Positions 1 to 14,029 are shown, counted from the first letter of the stretch. The stretch: 64,000 nucleotides of DNA from Ophiura sarsii (GCA_035610835.1 CM069449.1:14733963-14797962); one strand, 5' to 3'. Made by a program: numbers and translations. Notes: generated by a model not told the origin, from the sequence alone.

Positions 1-330
1 ATATAGAACGTAGGATGCCCATCACACCTATATACTTACTACCTTAACAAGACGGAACAGCATACCCGACAATGGAGAAAAAGCCGTTTCCGTCGTGTTA
101 AGGTAGTTAGTATATAGAACGTAGGATGCCCATCACACCTATATATTACTACCTTAACAAGACGGAACAGCATACCCGACAATGGAGAAAAGGCCGTTTC
201 CGTCGTGCTAAGGTAGTAAGTATATAGAACGTAGGATGCCCATCACACCTATATATTACTACCTTAACAAGACGGAACAGCATACCCGACTATGGAGAAA
301 AAGCTGTTTCCGTCTTAAGGTAGTAGTATA
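1..330. repeat. 110-bp tandem repeat, each unit a potential hairpin
   Basis: Three tandem copies start near 1, 112 and 222, and the last one decays near 330. The array may continue upstream of the window. Each copy contains inverted arms. In the first copy, 28-57 and 88-117 are complementary at 28 of 30 positions around a 30-nt spacer; the core arm is ACTACCTTAACA..GACGGAA. The unit therefore looks like a small foldback element multiplied in tandem. No protein is supported here. Confidence 0.85.
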
Positions 331-334
331 TAGA

Positions 335-3300
335 GAGCAGAGGTTGTTCAACATAATATATAAACACGTTCAGGTAATAAATGAAACACACTATACAACA
401 ATATTTTGCTATTTTTTTTATTCCAGTACAATTTACAAGCTTCAAAACATACTAAATTTAAGTATAGAAACACCACCATTTATTGACATAACCGCTACCG
501 ACTTGGATTTTTGTTCATGTTCTTTTTCAGTCAGTTAGGGGGTCCGGTCACTTCCGTCGTCCTATTAAATTGCCAAAATTCTGCTACAATTCGGAAAAAT
601 GTACAACCTTTCCAATGCGACCGAGTTAACAGTTCGTTGTAAACAATGTGACAAATTGGTACTATTTTCTATGCATTAGAATGAGTTGTACTTTTTCAAG
701 TATTTTCCATACATTATCGTTTGGTAATCTTGTATCTATTACCTGGCGAACCGTTCGCTCGCCCAGCTGAATTATATCGAAGCTTCGATTGAATACGGCA
801 AAGAATAACCGCATACAAATTTGACTGCTCCTTTCTCAATGCTATCTTGACAGAGAATGAAATTTACGCCAAACCAAACATGGCGGCCCAACCCATAAAG
901 CCTCTGATTGGTCTACCATCTATCTCAACCCCCCAATTTCATTGGTCCTTACCGTAATGCCCCCAAACAACACAACAACATTAGCAACGGAACCTACCAT
1001 TTTTCCAGAGGTGATAATGTTTGGTTTCAATGGACGGGCCATGGAAACTGAATTTCCGTGGACAGAATAACTTTTTTGTTCATTTACACAAAAGTTATTC
1101 AATTTACCGTCTTCATAACATGACACAATAAAGTGTAATACACTTGGGAGCCAATGCTCGAAGTTCATTCATTTTTAACCAAATATTCTTGATGAATGAC
1201 AGCTATTGTGTTCAACTACGCTCTGATCTTTGATTTATTGTTATAAAGTGCACGCCTATTTATAAATCACTCTATTAATTTTCATTTCATCGCTTAGGCC
1301 AACAACAAAAAATTGTTTGTTTGTCCATAGAGGGTCCGAAAAAGGTAGGGTCGGTAGGTCGAATAAAAAAAAAAAATTATAATTTTTTTTAAATACGGAT
1401 ATTGTATTTGGGAATATAAATTCGGCATGAATACTGTGAATTAAAGTCGTCCAAACACAAAACACATCACTTTGATAGTATTGAACTCTTTTTCATGAGT
1501 TCCACTATTGTAGTACTGGTTGCAACACTGCAAACTCGGTCGAAGAGTATTTTTGTACCGAGTTTGTGTGCGCAGATACCGTGAACATGTTGTCGGTCGC
1601 CGCCATTTATTATGATTGAAAATTTGCAGAAAGTGAAACAACGTAGTGTTGAAGTTCTAGAAATATATACGTGAAAGTATTACTAAACCTATTTTTTCTC
1701 GAACTAACTACCCCAAAAATTGCAAATATGAACCGTAACTAGAGTTTTCATATTTTCTCACACTGCGTTTTTAGTATAAAAATGACATCAATTGCACGCG
1801 CGATTAAATGTTCATTTAGTCCTTTTAATAGTCCCCTCGGTTGCCAAGTTCATGCAATAAACATCATGTTACAAGGGACTGCGCATTGGAGATGGTGTTT
1901 ATAAAGACCAGATTTACGATAGCGTACGAAATCAGGAATAAAACGGTCCGTTTGGCCATTTAAATTGCTCAAAAAATTGTTTTAAAAAAATAATAGAAAA
2001 TAAAAAAGAATACGGTCGGCACCAAGGTACACGGTCGGTCGGACGTGGACAAACAAACAAAAACAAATTCTTGGCCTTAACATGTGCATTTTGTTCGCGC
2101 AGAGAGAGTGACAGCCTTTTCAGTAATTATTACTTTTGTGCCCAAATCGTGCAGGTGTTACAATAAAGTATACATTATTTTGGTTTCAATTTATATATAG
2201 TATGAAAGTCACGGTGTAAGAATAAATATAAAAATAAATTGAAGATGAATACATTTTAAATTGTCAGTATCTGTGAAAACTATCACATTATCCTCTGCCC
2301 AATGGAAATATAATAGTTGTCAATAACATTCTATGGCACACTGCGACGTGTTATATTTCGTCCATAGACATCTATGGCTATAGCGCTTGTAAAATGTATA
2401 CAAACGGTGGGAATTTAAAGCATCTATAACGTTTTAGTTTGGGCAAAATCTGTATTAATTTATAAAATTAGTTATACATGTATAATTTTAAAAGTTATGA
2501 GAGTAGATCATAACTCTGGTTCATGTGTGTTTTAAATTTTAATTTCTAGTTATATTCATTTATTTATATCACTTATTCCCTTTCAAAGACCTGTCGTATC
2601 TTGAAAAATTGATCCCAATCGATAGATCAAACTACGACATCGGGTGTCAGGCATTTCGTAACATTTGTAATAAAATAATACAAAATAATAAGAAAATACT
2701 TCATGTCAGTTTGTGAGTATTGGCAGTTTGTTTAACTTTCCATTACGATTCTGTTCCCTCTATATGCTGAACTTTTTTTGACCACGGATATGCCATGGTA
2801 TCCAGGGTTGTAAATCATCATTCCTTTCCCCCAACTCATTGAGTTATTGCACTAGCTGTTAGTGCCTACAGCGCTTTGGGTACCTGCTCTGGCCCGTTGG
2901 ACAACCAGGTTGTGACTAGGGTGTTTTGTAGCAAGGCCGTCACACTAGTGGGGTCATTGTCAAATTGAATAAATCCAGTTTTTTCTTTATATTCGTGAAT
3001 AAAAGTACAAACATGAATACATTATATAAATATAGCACAGTCTGCTTTTCGAACGAGCGGAATTGGTCGGATATAACTTGACTTATGATATTAGAAAAGA
3101 TCTATAAATAGCTTCCAAACTCCAATAATAATTTGGGCGAGCAGCAGCAAGCCCAAAGTGTTAAGTTTATCATTTGTTATGTTATAAAAATTATACTTTA
3201 AACTTTAATTTGTTATATTACCCTATGAATAATTTTGGAAGATGTTCCAATTTTGTAGAATAAATCTTGTGTCTTTCATGTGTAAATTGTGTTTGTTTCT

Positions 3301-3885
3301 TGTGCACATCTTGTGCTCAGCGCATAATCACACATGATCAGTAGAAAACAAAGGATTTCCCTGACGCAAGAAAACACAAGAAATGACTTGCTCATTATAA
3401 CTATAGGTGGACAATAAGATCAATACAATTACAATTACACTTGACAACAGTCACCATACAACTTATAAAGCCACGCATTAAATTAACTAAATACTGTTTG
3501 CTTGGCCAGTTAGTAGGCCAGTTTAACTTTGATGTTGATAACTAAAAATAAAGTGTACATGTACATGCCTGATTTAGCATACCAGAATGGTATAGAATTT
3601 GGTGCTACCTTTCCTGGTGCTACTCATCATCAATGTATATACTACTAGTACTAGTATCAAGCATTGGTCACATTACTTGTTTACTATATTACCATATTAT
3701 TGGTCAGTTGTTGAAATTTAATGGGTACATGAAAAATAATTGGGTATTCCCTTGACCTTAAGTATTTTTGTTGTGACAATTGAACCATAAGAAATTAGTT
3801 TATGCGAAACAAAATTATAGTTCACATTGGAGACACATAGCATGCATAGGTTCTCACATAAAACGTAAGCACTGTAACACAAGAT
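335..3885. other. AT-rich stretch, no gene recognised
   Basis: I see no open frame with recognisable protein similarity, no tRNA and no clear transposon ends. One local feature is a perfect 11-bp hairpin at 1065-1075/1090-1100 (GAATAACTTTT and its complement, 14-nt loop). Single exons of an intron-rich gene could be missed by eye. Confidence 0.5.
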
Positions 3886-3889
3886 TCCA

Positions 3890-4240
3890 AAAGAAATGAC
3901 ACACAAAACCAGGAAAGTTGAGAATCTGCTCTGACAAAGCACAAGAAATTATACACTATATATATATATTGCAAGATTACACAAGAAATGACACACACAA
4001 CGCAAGAAATTGTACACTATAACGCAAGATTAGACAAGAAATGACACACAAAATACAATGAATTATACACTATAAAGCAAGATTACACGAGAAATTACAC
4101 ACAAAACACAAGAAATTGTACACCCCAACACAAGATTACACAAGAATACGCAAGAAATGCGCAAGAAATTGTTTACTATTCCTGCTATAACACAAGATTA
4201 CACCAGAAATGCGCAAGAAATGACACACAAAACAAGTTGC
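3890..4240. repeat. degenerate ~50-bp tandem repeat
   Basis: The phrases GCAAGATTACACAAGAAATG, ACACACAAAACACAAGAAAT and TGTACACTATAAC recur in the same order about six times. Unit length drifts around 50-55 bp, and one diverged copy carries a short TA run near 3957-3969. It has no coding potential and is probably an old minisatellite. Confidence 0.7.
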
Positions 4241-6895
4241 CAAAAAGAATTGGCCCAAGTAGCCCAGTCCTGATTCAAGTTCATGGTGTAAACTGAAAAA
4301 TACACCCATCAAGTTTATATTGTTTGAAAGTTGAGATAAGCAGTTGCTCAGAATTCAATATATTGGCATTTGTTTCATTATTTAACACATTAACAGCAAT
4401 TAAGAATGATACTGTAGAATCTAATTGGGCTACTTCATTGTGAGTTAGTCAACAAGTGTGCAGCACCAATCAACTTTATAACTCTGACCATGTCTGTCCC
4501 ATAACAATGACCAAATAAAAAAATCAATAAGTTTCACAACTGGGTGCCATAAGTTGGCCAACACACCTTTTGACTATTGTTATCAATGGAATTCAACTGT
4601 TCTGCCAAAGCACATGATTCACACAAGATTTGAGAGAAGCATATCCAGTTGGGATTAAAATTTCTTGTGTAGTTTTGTGTGTTTGGAGTTTTCATGTATA
4701 TTCTGGGGTAATTGTTCCAATTTGGGCACACATTTACGCATAAACCAGACATGAAATACACATGTTTTACACAGGAGGCACACAGGTTCTTTTGTTTTCT
4801 GAACGCATTAAATGCACATGAAATATTTCGTGTGGGTAATTTTTTTAATAGGGTAGTGCTGATTCAGATATTGTGAAATATAATGTTCAAATTTCGAGAA
4901 AAATCACGATTACACTATTGCTTGAGCAGGTTTTAGTTTTAAAAATGAGCCCAATTAGGACATTAAACAACCCTATGTGGCAACACTCTCATGCCTTGGT
5001 CAAGGGAGGAAGCGCTCAAGCAATTACCACAGCATGTGAGCTTGTCCGTGGACGGTGCAATGTAGGTTTGCCAAGGCTGTATGCCTGTATTGGCTAGACA
5101 AAGTCAGGATTCATGTTCACGGAGCAATCTTGGCCTGTCATTATAGTCACAAAAACTAAATTCCAAAGAGGCTCAAATTATAAAGGCGATGGAACCGTAA
5201 TGCGTGGGCTTTTTCTGTTTGAGATAACGAGACAGTATGATGAAAATACCAAAATAGATCGCTTGATATGATTGTGGTTCACCGATCATTGCTAAAGACA
5301 ACATTTCGCATAAAGTAATAGGAGAGATGACTTGTACAAGCGAATTTCACTGAGCGTTTGTAGGAATGAGCTATCAAACAACCGCAGGTAAATGACAATT
5401 GATTGCTCATTTTTGTGTGTCACATGTGCTACGATCTAGATGGAATAGCGTCTTACAAAATTATTGAATGGCAAAGTATTCCAAAGTCAAGTTTTGTATT
5501 TTTTTATATACGTAGTTCAAAGTCTTTATCGAGTTAGTGCGCAATCATCCTCTAAAACTGATGCGTACGTGTTGAACTGAATTTTTGGCGTGTCCAAGAT
5601 CCATGTTGTTGTTCAAACAACTAATTACGGTTAAATCAAAATCATCTTTAGATAAATGTATTGTTTGCATCCATTGGTTACATATTACGGATGCTACCGC
5701 CAGATGGTCAGTAAAAGCCTGTAAAATAAATAAATATAAATATAATGAATATATTTCTATATTACTCAAAAATGGCCTTGTGTCTCTGATGGTGGCATTG
5801 CGTTTATGTGTCGAATCATCCTTATCTCTCTCTATTAACAAATAATGTGGTAGAGCTATGGTTTATGTGTAATTTGAAAGGCCAGCTATCACATCACTAC
5901 TCCAACTCATCTCCTGTCATAATATCCCCTCCCATGGTTTATAAAGGGTTCAACAAAAGAAAGTATACCACTTTGTTTATGTCATTGTGAGTAATATTCA
6001 TTTTTTTTACCAAACAGGTTAGATAGGCATTTAGATGAATCTTTAAGGCATAATTTGATACTAAATTTGCCCCTAACAACCAAGATAAACTATGATTAGC
6101 ACCCTTTAAAGAAAAAAATATATTTTCAAAAGTCTCATTTCCAATACACAGCACGAGAAGAAAGGACCAATTCGGATCTCTCTGTGTGTGTATAGCCAGG
6201 ATTGACGGGCTATCGATCCGTGCATTTAAGTGTTTAACATATTAGGGCTTCCTTACAGCACAAATTACTCTTTCGAATTCTTCCCCGAAAGTGAGATTTA
6301 ACAAAATATGTATTTGTAGGAAACGCTAAAATTTACCATAGCATCAAAAAAATCACAACAATTTAGGGGATTGATCGAAAGCAACAAACATTATAAGAGG
6401 CATTCTTGAGATATCCACCAATAAACAGGCAACATTATTTACTCATAAGCTCGGTTTCATCTAAACGGTTATATGTTTAGAAAAAACACCTTAGTAATTA
6501 TTTTGTAAAAATGGTCAAAAATAGCAGGTTTATTGCACGCATACGCGTGAAGCGTCTTATCGAGGTGGATACTTATAACACAAAAATAAAAGAGTAAAGA
6601 TAGATTATTTAATTATTGGCCTCAACATCACGTATACACTTCGTTGGATTCGACCATATAATTAAGATTAATTATATTGGTATTTTTTCTGCACTGTAGT
6701 ATTAAGAAATAATCATAAATAAGGTTAGTTTAAAGTCCAACTTTTAATTATGTGTGGACAATATAAGTGCATTTCTTTACTACTTATTAAAGGATCACAT
6801 GATTCTAAAATAGTGCCGAAAATCTGATTTACACCAGCAAGGAATAAAGTCATTTACAGGGAGGGATTCTTTAATTGCGTACTCGAGTACACTTG
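4241..6895. other. no gene recognised
   Basis: The stretch contains only short open frames without recognisable domains. No tandem array, terminal inverted repeat or RNA gene was found by eye. Confidence 0.45.
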
Positions 6896-6899
6896 CTAT

Positions 6900-7530
6900 T
6901 CACTGCGTGCACACTGATGACAAACGGTGCGTAATGTACATTTTAACTTCCTGCGTGCACACTGAGGACAAACGGTACTCGATGTACACTTTCCACTTAC
7001 TGCGTATACATTGAGGACAAACGGTGCGCAATGTACGCTCTCCACTTCCTGTGTATACACTGAGGACACACGGTACGCAATGTAAACTTTCCACTTCCTG
7101 CGTGCACACTGAGGACACACGGTACGCAATGTACACTTTCCACTTCCTGCGTGCACACTGAGGACAAACGGTACGCAATGTACACTTTCCACTCCCTGCG
7201 TGCACACTGAGGACAAACGGTACGCAATGTACACTTTCCACTCCCTGCATATACATTGAGGAAAAACGGTACGCAATGTACACTTTCCACTTCCCGCGTG
7301 CACACTGAGGACAAACGGTACGCAATGTACACTTTTCACTTCCTGCGTGCACACTGAGGACAAACGGTACGCAATGTACACTGTCCACTTCCTGCGTTCA
7401 CACTGAGGACAAACGGTATACAATGTACACTTTCCACTTCCTGCGTGCACACTGCGGACAAATGGTACTAATATGTAAAGTGCATCGTCCACTCCATGTG
7501 TACATACGTAGGACACACGGAATGTAATGT
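6900..7530. repeat. 49-bp minisatellite, ~13 copies
   Basis: The anchor GAGGACAAACGG recurs at exactly 49-bp steps (for example 6964, 7013, 7062, 7111, 7160). About 13 copies are present, with the most diverged at both ends. Because 49 is not a multiple of three and the unit lacks stops on the minus strand, all three minus frames stay open across the array. The longest is 226 codons (6896-7576). These frames are cysteine-rich by composition and I do not regard them as a gene. Confidence 0.93.
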
Positions 7531-7559
7531 ACATTGATATGAAGTAAGACTTTGGCACT

Positions 7560-10500
7560 TTGGAACCCCGTGGCATTGGATGAAGGAGAACGATCTAAAT
7601 AGGGGTTTGATGGGGAGAGAGTGTATACATTTTTCACAATTATGGGGTCATTGAGTGAAAGCTTACATATCAGACTATTACTATCAGTCCTCCCTCCTAC
7701 AGTAATGACATATCCATGTGATATTTAATTAAAATTTTACTTAAAGATTAAAGATTTACTAAAAATAAAAATAAAATGTTGTTAATATATTCACAAGGAA
7801 GTGGCAAGAAGTGGACAATGTTTATACTTAAAGATATCTTTCACATACAACAAACAGGGAATTATAATCCAATTAAAAAAATCAATGAGTCTATTATCGC
7901 CTACTAGCATGATGGGATTTTCTTTCGAAAGTGGAATATGAATCGAGATTTTTGTTGGCGGTTCATTGCGGAAAAAAATAAAAATAAAAAACGCAACTTT
8001 AAAATTGTCTGTGAAATAACAACTCAATTTAGTCAAAGCTTTATTTACTGCCAATTCTGTACATACGCTACAACCGTATTGGTGACATTAAATCAATACA
8101 AAGTGTTTAAATTAGAAACTTCATTTTATATACAATGATAACATCTGTCACGGCGCTAAATTCTGTCGGAGTTGTCAAATTCAAAGGTGCATTCAGTAAT
8201 TACTATCCAAAAGATTTTTCGTCAAAATATTGAACACATAGAAATTGCCAATCTGTGTTATTTTCAATTAGAATATTGTCAAATGGGTAGAAGATGAAAA
8301 TGCCACTATATTTTACATAATTCTGAGAACATGATGACACTTTTTTTTAAATGTATAAAAAGCCAATACATTTTATTTTTACATTTTCTTCAAAACTCTC
8401 TGCAAACCAGCATGGAGTATTTGTGATCGATTGTATCAGAAATTAAATTTTCGATATGCTGATAATCGTATTGAAATGATTTGGAAAGCTCAACGGCAAG
8501 ATTTATATTTACACAAAGTCATTTATTTGCAAAACGACGCAACATTTGGCTTTCCGTCTAGTTATTGCATAGAAAAGTAGTAGAAACTGCACAATCCCCA
8601 GTATGTTAGTATCCGGCTGGATACAGATGACGTAACAAGGGCAGAAATAATGCTACATTCACTTTCATGATTTAAATGCACTATGCTTTCACTAAACTGA
8701 ATATGAATTAACACAAAGTCACAAACAATATCAACAATTATAACAAAATGTTTCGATTTGTTTTCAAAAGTGTTTTGTTATTATTAAAAAGAAGAAAGAA
8801 AAAAGGTTTGCGTTGCTTAACGCCATATATAAGGTTTTTTTCTTTCTGTATTCACTATTGATGATTATAAACATTTTTGCTTATTCCACTTTAAGAATAT
8901 TAGCTTTGTAATGGCGGTACTTTTTTCATGTGATATTCACCCGACACCATAAGTACATTCAGTTAACATTTTGACCTAGCCTGACACTGAAAATAAACGT
9001 AAAGCTGTGTATGTGTACCAGCAACACGCTTAAACGCTTAAAAATTCCACAACGATGGCAAACATATGATCATTACGGTTCAATACCCTGTAAAGGTTAA
9101 AACCATTCTAAAACACCCGTATAACCATGTTATCAGGGGGCAATAACTCTCTTCTTTTATCAGCATTTCTTTGATATATTACACCATCTGTGTGTTGCCT
9201 GTGGCGCCTTGGGTAACAGTTTGGTCATGCGGTCTTCCAGGTTTTAACTTAGGTCTCTTTTGTGCTTATTGCAGTTTTTTTTCGAATGAGCAAAATCTGC
9301 GGGAGTTGATGATCACAGCATGTGGTTAGTGATAAGTGTTAGAGCCAGCGATCCAAATAGCGGTAATCCGGGCATCCGAAATAACCAAATTTACGGTGGA
9401 TAACCAATTATTTCTTGCCGATCATCCGGCGGATAACCAACATTTTTTTGACAGCAACAATGTATGTCTAAAATGATTAAATTGCCTTTACTGCTAATTT
9501 ATACTTCCGTTGCAACGTATTCTAGTGGCTACGAATCTCTGACCGCTATCGTTTTCTCCCGTTGTACGAACCAAACCATATCGCTGTAATCGAGAATATT
9601 GTAGCGCTTTTACAGACCCGGTTGTTTTTCTGCTGAATAAAAGTACACGTTCTCGCCGAAAACCAGCGTAATTTGAGCGTCGGTCTGTGTATAGCAAAAT
9701 ATATTTTGTATTCATACTTTTAAGAAGCCACGTGTTTAGATGGCTATGAATCTCTAACCCCTATCATTAACTCTCATTGCATTCCCTGCTGCTAATGTAG
9801 GAATGTTTTAATCGTTGCTCAGTTGAGACACTTGGAAAAACTTAAGATTGACCAGTCCAATTTATTTTACAAGTATTTTATTTAAAATTAAATTAAAACG
9901 AGTTTTCTTTCTCGACAAAGATAATCATACACATATCATATTATAATCTACATATACAATGGTTCATGGACATCATCCTTCTACAAATGCATATTGGTTA
10001 ACATACAACTTAAGCCCGATTATTAATTGATAACGTCCAAATGTGAGGTTTTAAATAAGTGTCAACCCGATTTGATTTACCAAATCATTCTCCAAATTTT
10101 CTAAGTCAGGACCGAATTGGTATCAGAAATGTGTGCCTAAATTTTATCAAGTCCAAAATACAATGTTGTTTAACAAGTCACCTTGCAAAATTGTCAAAGT
10201 TCAAACAACAATTTTGAAGAAAAAAAATGAAATTCCTAAATTTGTTTAAGTTCAGGGGTGAATGGGGATGCAAATATAAATACCACAACTAATGTTAATA
10301 TGATGTTAACAGTGTAAACTACTTTGTATTACCTAATGTAAAATACCATGCATTTCACATTACCCAACCATAGTTGTGTGCACACTCGCGATACTACTAT
10401 TTATCTCCTGATAACGCGTTGACAGTTCCACATTCGGTAGTATTTATTTGTATAGAAAACACACCTCTGTATTATTAATAGTCGCCGTGTTACTGTTATG

Positions 10501-13500
10501 ACATTGTAAGCTTACGCTATAGAGTGTATGCAATGAACCAACCGAAACGGTATAACAATGGATCGGGCAGCCATTATGGAGGTATAGGCTATAGTAGATT
10601 CATAAACTCTGGCGCATCGGTTATGATTTTGGACCTCGTCCATTGGGCGTTAGAGGAACCCATTTTGACCAATGATGAATCAGCGGTACTTTTATAGATG
10701 TTATTATTTGCGCTCCATAATCAAATGCTATTCATGATAGGGTGGCTTTAGTGAATATGACTGATAATGTAGCTTTACAAATCACGACAACCATAATACT
10801 TAATTCAACAGCTTGAAAACTGTTATCCCTTTGGAAGCGGTCACCACAATAAAAAAAATCGACCATCATCGACCTTATACAGTTTTCGAAAGAAAAATGT
10901 TATGTTTATCAACCTATTCATGATTTAGTGGATAATAAAGTGTCACTTTTTATTATTTTCCTTTTTTATTATGCGCGTGCTATAAAGGAAACATTAAACT
11001 AAAAAGGACCCGTTCTACGTATTCATTTGTGACAAAAAACCGAATTAATTCAATCAACATTTTTTGTAATGTATAAACCAGGTACAAAACCATTTGGCCT
11101 AGATGGAGAAAAAGTAATATTAACCACCAAGAAACGGATTATAAACGTTGATTTATGTATTTGTGGCTATGAGATCGCCTGAATACCTTTATCAATTTAT
11201 CTGAATAACAATACATCTTCTTTATCAAAAATACGCGAGCAATTGACAACACCTGTTTGCAGGCAAAGTCAATGCAAATAAGTTGCCGCAAGTTCTCAGT
11301 CACTAGGTTTAATGATAGTTGTTCACCCTATCTTTACATAGTGGTGAATACGTCACAATAGTACAGGCACTGATGATGACAAGGTATTATCCATGCCATA
11401 TTACGATTAAAATTCGAGTGCCTCCCCCTCTTTTGCTTCTGTTACCTCTGACTGAAATGGTGAATCGGCCAATGTCTGCGAATCAACTATAGTCACGTAT
11501 TCTGATTGACAGTTAAATTTCCCGCTCCATGTACTCTAAACTGACCAAATCACGCCATCTTGGAGGCTCAGTTCAAACGAGGACATAGTGACGTAGCATT
11601 GCATACTCTCTATACCGTGAAGTAGTAAACACAGAAGATGCACTGAACCGATGAAATAAATACCGTTTTTAAAGCAGAAGATCTGTCGATGATTCGTGCG
11701 GGGATTCGTGAGTGTACGCTTAACCGAAAGTTCTATGTAATTTTACGATGACCTTTGTTGACACATCTTGAACGTGACTTTGACCCCGTGTGACGCATCG
11801 TCTACCAAATTGTCCCGGACTAACTTGAAACCAAATGAAGAAGTTGAACCAACGTAAACAGATACCAAACAGTCAGCTTAAACCAAAAGCGGTGTACTAC
11901 AGAATTAAAAACATAGAGCAGAAATCAGAATAATGTATGTAAAATTTGGTGAAAAAAAAATAAGGTCAAGGCAAAATTTTCGAGATATGCACCGTCGAAG
12001 ATACGCATGTTTATAGATTGCCCAGGCCTAGTCTAGGTCTAAGCAATTCTAATAAATTATCTGAAGTCTTTAAAATGACTATAAAATCATAAAAAAATGA
12101 TCAAAGAAGAAAATTTGCACTGATATTGTTTGATAATCTTCATTTAATAATCATCCGATCAAAAGTTTGGCCAACAACACTACTTTTGAAGCATTTTTAT
12201 ATATTTCACTTAGAGGAGTGTCATCCCAACCAATTCAACAGGCCTTTCGTGGGCTGTTCCATTATTTATTTAGTGGTATATCTGGTATGATAAAACATTT
12301 GTAGCGTTATATCAACAGTTCTTTACGCTACTATATGTTTATCTATTCTTTTCACATGTCATTTCCTGACACATGACAATAAAATAATCTTATCCCTTTC
12401 CAACATATCCAAACAATTATATAAGATTAATTATTCACCGTTAACTTCACGGCTTTTATTTACGCAGCTTTGTTTTTACTGCTATGACAATTACCGTGAT
12501 GACTTTACTGTAAAAATGTGTAAGTCGTTGCTACGATATTTGACACAATTTATGTGGTCATTTTTATACACGAAATATTATGAAACACTGTACATAGGAA
12601 ATTCTAAATTTAAACATAATATTCGTATGGAAAATTCCGTCATATGATATTTTTCTCAGTGATAGTAAACATTTTCACAACCAAAATTTTGACACAGTTC
12701 TAAACGTGACGCTTTCACATCGTGAAATGTCCTTGGTTTGATATTTAAATCTTCATAAATTTACACGTCTTTGTATTTTATGAATCAAAATGGGTCTCAT
12801 GACTCATATCAATTATACACATTAATTACACATACATTTGTACTTACATTGGATCCCAAATAATAAATGACTCGCTTAGAGTGCGTCCGTCCTCCACTGG
12901 CGGAATCTACGGGTACTGCTGTCGCAAGCACAAATAGTTCTCTTGCCTCGTGCAATCCCTTTGGTGACAACAACCACTTTTAAAACCAATATTTGGACTA
13001 TCATACTCTTGCTTTAATATGCCTCGTCGCAGGAAAAATAACAACAGTATGACTAGCGTGGACCTTTTTATGTCATAACCCAATACTTCCCCATTATGAG
13101 GAGACGCAAGACCTAACGTCTTATCTCTATAGATGATGTTCAGCGAATGCCTATTTCCCGCACGTTGGCCACATTTGTATGGGCTGGGTATTTCGCGCGT
13201 AAAACACGTGGTGTTTCTAAGCCCAATACAATAGGTCGCGCTACTGTACCCATGGGAATGTCACCCACTAGTAGATAATGCACAAAGCATGACATTTAGT
13301 TATGCACATATATGACATACTATTTGCGGACTATTTTACATCTGCATTTTAGGTTATTTGAATCCGACCATGACAATTAACTCCCCTCTTAAGAGAAATG
13401 TATGCAATACATTTACTCCTAAACTAGAGAATTAATTAATACATCTCATTTTCGCGCATTGTGCATGAACAATGACATATGCAATTGATTTTACACGCCC

Positions 13501-13655
13501 CAATACAAAATTCTCGAATAATTTTGTATGCGTCAAATCATGTATTTCACTAGCCTAAACACATTTGCCTATCTATGTTTATTGCCTAAACACATGCCTA
13601 TACTATTTACAACTACTTCCAATGTATCCAATTACACCGCCTATAATTAAATTTT
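7560..13655. other. long AT-rich stretch, no gene recognised
   Basis: No open frame here shows a recognisable family, and no complete transposon ends or RNA genes were identified. A short phrase (GGCTAYGAATCTCT...CCGCTATC type) occurs twice, near 9525 and 9740, which suggests an old duplication. Exons shorter than about 80 codons could be hidden. Confidence 0.4.
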
Positions 13656-13659
13656 GCTG

Positions 13660-14007
13660 TGATCGAGGATGTAGTGGATGCCTCATCTACCGAGTGCGTT
13701 TGTCAAACGATCTTTACAGATCAGTGACCGCACTACTGTGCGTTAGACTTTTGTAGTCTGTAGTAGACAAGGGGCAGTATCTACGTTATTTCCATTGGTC
13801 TAGGGGCAGTCCTTTGGTGGTTCCATTAGAACCAAATTTATATATAGTAGGCCAGTGGCAACCTATGTGTTCAGTGGAAGCGGCAATCCATCTGAACGGC
13901 TCTTTTCAGAGCCACCAATTCTTTCACAAGTAGGAAAGGGCACCTACTCTCAAATCATCGGGCAAGGGACAGCCCAAATGATGATAACAAGAGAATTGGC
14001 AATCTCT
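13660..14007 (+). other. dense chain of short hairpins (structured-RNA-like region)
   Basis: Thirteen short inverted repeats follow each other nearly without gaps: 13665-13684, 13697-13709 (CGTTT/AAACG), 13709-13722 (GATCT/AGATC), 13729-13742 (CGCAC/GTGCG), 13745-13759 (AGACT/AGTCT), 13763-13784 (GTAGA/TCTAC), 13818-13834 (TGGTTC/GAACCA), 13848-13865, 13869-13897 (GTTCAGTGGA with TCCA-t-CTGAAC), 13898-13913, 13929-13948 (AGTAGG/CCTACT), 13954-13985 (ATCATCGGGC with GCCC..GATGAT) and 13990-14007 (AGAGA/TCTCT). Seven GGCA motifs lie in or beside the loops (13773, 13805, 13857, 13882, 13939, 13961, 13998). A longer alternative pairing, CCAATTCT 13915-13922 with AGAATTGG 13992-13999, would enclose two of the hairpins. 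No family was recognised. It may be the untranslated or LTR-like part of a retroelement whose end is the hammerhead-like motif next door. Confidence 0.6.
13898..13913 (+). promoter_or_regulatory. histone-type mRNA 3' stem-loop sequence
   Basis: GGCTCTTTTCAGAGCC followed by ACCA matches the canonical metazoan replication-dependent histone 3' stem-loop (6-bp stem, 4-nt loop, ACC flank). A purine-rich stretch (GTAGGAAAGGG) starts 17 nt after the stem, where a U7-binding downstream element would lie in a real histone gene. I found no histone coding sequence upstream. The element may be a relic, a co-opted signal in a retroelement, or a coincidence within a hairpin-rich region. Confidence 0.5.
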
Positions 14008-14029
14008 ATGTTTTGTTTAATATTATAAT

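Noticed and set aside
1065..1100. Perfect 11-bp hairpin as a transcription terminator
   Set aside because: Intrinsic terminators are bacterial; in this context it is a local palindrome without other support.
6896..7576. 226-codon Cys-rich minus-strand frame
   Set aside because: It is produced by the 49-bp minisatellite and is mirrored in the other two minus frames.
10518..11616. Possible long inverted repeat (CTATAGAGTGTATGCAATG-like arms)
   Set aside because: Similarity covers about 18 bases only and does not extend on either side.
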